A stretch of 64,000 bases of DNA from Artocarpus heterophyllus (lineage: Eukaryota; Streptophyta; Magnoliopsida; Rosales; Moraceae), in contig CM046343.1 in NCBI GenBank assembly GCA_025403435.1, positions 25,972,543 through 26,036,542 on the forward strand. The letters run 5' to 3'. The stretch's first letter is position 1, and every line of letters starts with the position of its first letter. Both the position numbers and the translations under genes were made by a program. The notes beneath the pieces are model-generated. The model was not told the DNA's origin. It ran no database searches and worked only from the letters and a program-made list of their open reading frames with translations. This document shows, in pieces, positions 61,274 to 64,000 of the stretch.

Positions 61274-64000
61274 ATGGCTTCGTCGCTGGTAATGCCCTCT
61301 CCTGCAACGTCGTCATCCGCGGTGGCGGTGGCTTCGGTTTCATCGCCGCCATCGTTGTCGCTTCCCTCTCCGTCTCGTTTCTCGCTCTACCACAGAACTC
61401 TCCTCCACACCGACTCTCGCTGCCGAACTCACGCGAAAAATGGCGTCGTAAGCTTTTCTCGTCCTCATTCTTCTCTTTCCTTGTCTGTTTTTATTTTATT
61501 TTTTTTTGAAATTTTTGGATTCAACACCGAAAAGGAGAAGAAAATCGTTGATTTAGGGATTTCTTTTTTTGGCATTTCGATGTTTTATTCCGCTAATTAC
61601 GAAAACAATATTTAACGAACAATTTTTTACGAATTTCTATTCAGTTTTATGTTTTCATCTTGTATTGACGTTGTATTGTTTGTGTGAAATCATGGTAGAG
61701 ATGTGATATGTCAGAATCAACGAAATTCGGGAATGGGAAGCCGACTGTTCCTGTTCTTAACGAAAGGACACTGCCCAAGTTATTGGAGTCGGCTCGGGTG
61801 GAAAAAGCAGCTAACCGAAACATGAACAACAACAACACCAAGATTAAATTATTTTCAGGCACGGCTAATCCTGCTCTCACTCAGGTGAGTTAAAAGATTC
61901 AATCTTCTGTTGTGCTGATTATCATGTGAAGAACTGTATCAATTAAATTTTTAATTTTGTTGATAATTTATAAATACTCATGCTTTTTACGAGTTTTAAG
62001 CTTTTCAAGTTTCAGTCCTTTAAAGGAAGAATGGTTTCTTGTTCGTGAGGTTTTGTTATGCTGAGTTTTGGAAATTTCATTTTAGGTGCCTTTTTTTTTT
62101 CATAGGTTTGAAATCTTTTTATTATAGTGTTTTCTCTTACGACAATTTGAATTCCTGTTCAAACTCCCTGTTTTTAATCTGGTGGGCAAGTTTGTGGTGA
62201 GTGTCAAACTGGTATTCTGTGTATGATCTTTAGTTTTAAGGTTTTTGAAGAAGGTTTCTTTGTTAACATTTTTCTACAGTAAAAATTCAAGCGAAAATTA
62301 TGTAACTGAGAACCACTTTGGCTCCTGTAATTTAACATTGGAAGTGCATGCTTCATTTCAAGTTCTGAGCAACTGGTCTTATTCCTTTGATTTTGATAAG
62401 GGTATGATAAAGATTGTTATTTTAGGCTCTTTTTTTGGACGATTGTTTATGCCAAGTCTTGGACTTGTATTATTCTTTTTCAGACTTAAGTATATACTCT
62501 CTTTTGAAGGTGACTTAAATATATATTCTTAAGAACAGATAATCTCTTCAAACTCTAAAAGCTACGTGCTGGTGTATACTAACATTCAGCTATTTTCTTC
62601 TAGGAAATTGCTTGGTACATGGGCTTGGAACTTGGGAAGATCAACATAAAGCGATTTGCTGATGGTGAGATTTATGTTCAGTTGCAAGAGAGCGTGAGAG
62701 GATGCGATGTCTTCCTAGTGCAGCCAACCTGTCCTCCTGTGAATGAGAATCTTATGGAACTAGAAATAATGATTGATGCTTGTCGGAGGGCATCAGCGAA
62801 AAATATTACTGCTGTTATTCCATATTTTGGATATGCCCGAGCTGATAGAAAGGTAAATTTTATTTGCGTTCTGCACTTATGATTATGCTCAGGATAACTA
62901 TTGCTCTGTGAAATAGGGATATCAAACCAAACTAAGGAGCCTATTACGTGTAGTAGTTTCTATCATTTGACTTTGTCAACGCTGCAAATAGAGAAATCAA
63001 GAATTTCCTGACCACTCGAAAGTCGTGATGGTATATTACATTATTACTTTTAGCCTGTAACTGAATTTGAATTCTGATGCATCAGAGTTCTGTTAGTTTC
63101 ATGAAAGTAAATTACCATTTTAGCCTGAACTTTTTCACCCTTGAAAGTTAAAATTCACTTCATGGTAAATGCTTGGAAAGTTTTTTTTTTGGTTGACAGA
63201 TTTTATTTTCCTTTATTCATTGAAGTTATTTTTGAATGTTGTGATAGAATGTTTGACTTGTATTTGCATTTTGAGCATTTAAAGTATGTTTTGAAAGAAT
63301 TCTCTGCGCAATTTGTATATTTTTTTCCTTGCTCAGAGCCAAGGGCGTGAATCAATTGCAGCCAAACTGGTTTCGAACCTTATTACAAAAGCAGGTGCAA
63401 ACCGTGTTCTTGCTTGTGACATTCATTCTGGGCAGTCATTAGGTTATTTTGATATTCCTGTGGATCATGTGTATTGTGAGGTAAACATGTTTATGGCTTT
63501 TTGTTTTAATCATTGGTGTCATTCATGGTCACTGATGTTTACTTTGTTTGTCCATTCTAGCAAGTGATCCTCGATTATCTTGCTAGCAAGAAAATATGCT
63601 ACGAAGATTTGGTAGTTGTGTCCCCCGATGTTGGCGGAGTCGCAAGAGCACGTGCTTTTGCAAAAAAATTATCGGATGCACCTTTAGCCATAGTAGACAA
63701 AAGGCGTCATGGACACAATGTTGCTGAGGTATTTTCTGAGCCTACACTTGATTATAACTTGTCGTTTTTTCTCAACAACTTGATGATTATCTGTCATATT
63801 GTACCAGTAAGTACTTTTTTTTGGGGTTACGAAGACATAATTGTTACTAGGACAAAGAGGTGGTCTTCTAAGCGTACTTACACTGAGTGACACATATTCT
63901 TGCATGATGAAATAGTTACCAGAACTTAGAAAGTTCTAAAAAGAAGTTGTTGGAAGGAAATCTTCAAGTTCTGTCCAAAAAAAATGAATCCTTTAATTTC
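61274..64000 (+). CDS. PRS: Plastid ribose-phosphate pyrophosphokinase, 3' truncated by window
   Basis: The enzyme makes PRPP from ribose 5-phosphate and ATP for purine, pyrimidine, His, Trp and NAD synthesis. Five in-frame, phase-0 exons are visible: 61274-61447, 61699-61884, 62604-62852, 63337-63480 and 63561-63728 (307 codons). The first roughly 90 residues are a Ser/Pro-rich plastid transit peptide, as in Arabidopsis PRS1/PRS2. Conserved parts are [69 protein letters not shown] (ATP site), [32 protein letters not shown] (metal-binding His), [18 protein letters not shown] and the catalytic-loop VDKRRHGHN. The donor GTATTT at 63729 opens an intron running past the window edge. The DDxxDTAGT ribose-phosphate loop and the C-terminus, about 90 residues, must lie beyond. 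Small introns resemble those of land-plant homologues. No frame break is seen here. Confidence 0.93.

Overview
This window is plant nuclear DNA, most likely from a eudicot. It is strongly AT-rich, its protein-coding genes are broken by GT..AG introns, and all five recognised genes belong to plant families. The rest is dominated by microsatellites, MITE-like elements, foldback elements and LTR-retrotransposon debris. I cannot name the species. I see no prokaryotic features, rRNA, CRISPR array or convincing tRNA.

Layout. 1-11.1 kb is intergenic and carries (TA)n tracts, a nearly perfect 190-bp tandem duplication and a CACTA-like MITE. 11.3-17.0 kb (+) holds a five-exon NPF7-clade nitrate/peptide-family transporter (NPF7.3/NRT1.5-like) with a 3.2-kb second intron. 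18.4-24.5 kb (-) holds a twelve-exon plastidial pyruvate kinase (PKP3-like) whose exon structure is complete but which has two single-base reading-frame breaks. 24.7-34.9 kb is intergenic, with a foldback element, a Tourist-like MITE, a degenerate four-unit repeat and an LTR-like segment. 35.1-36.2 kb (+) holds an intronless uncharacterised plant protein with polyN, E/K-rich and polyA tracts. 37.1-39.8 kb (-) holds an intronless pollen-type leucine-rich-repeat extensin (PEX/LRX), also broken by one extra base. 39.8-61.1 kb is a 21-kb gene desert built of nested and duplicated repeats, including a clean hAT-type non-autonomous element with an 8-bp target-site duplication. 61.3 kb to the right edge (+) holds the first five exons of a plastid-targeted ribose-phosphate pyrophosphokinase; its 3' part lies outside the window.

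The genes are not an operon or cluster. They serve xylem loading of nitrate/potassium, plastid PEP-to-pyruvate conversion, pollen cell-wall growth and PRPP synthesis, and their adjacency appears incidental. The unusual points are three independent +1 frame breaks in otherwise intact conserved genes (assembly indels or real lesions), and the dense, layered non-autonomous transposon content. I found no convincing new biological system.
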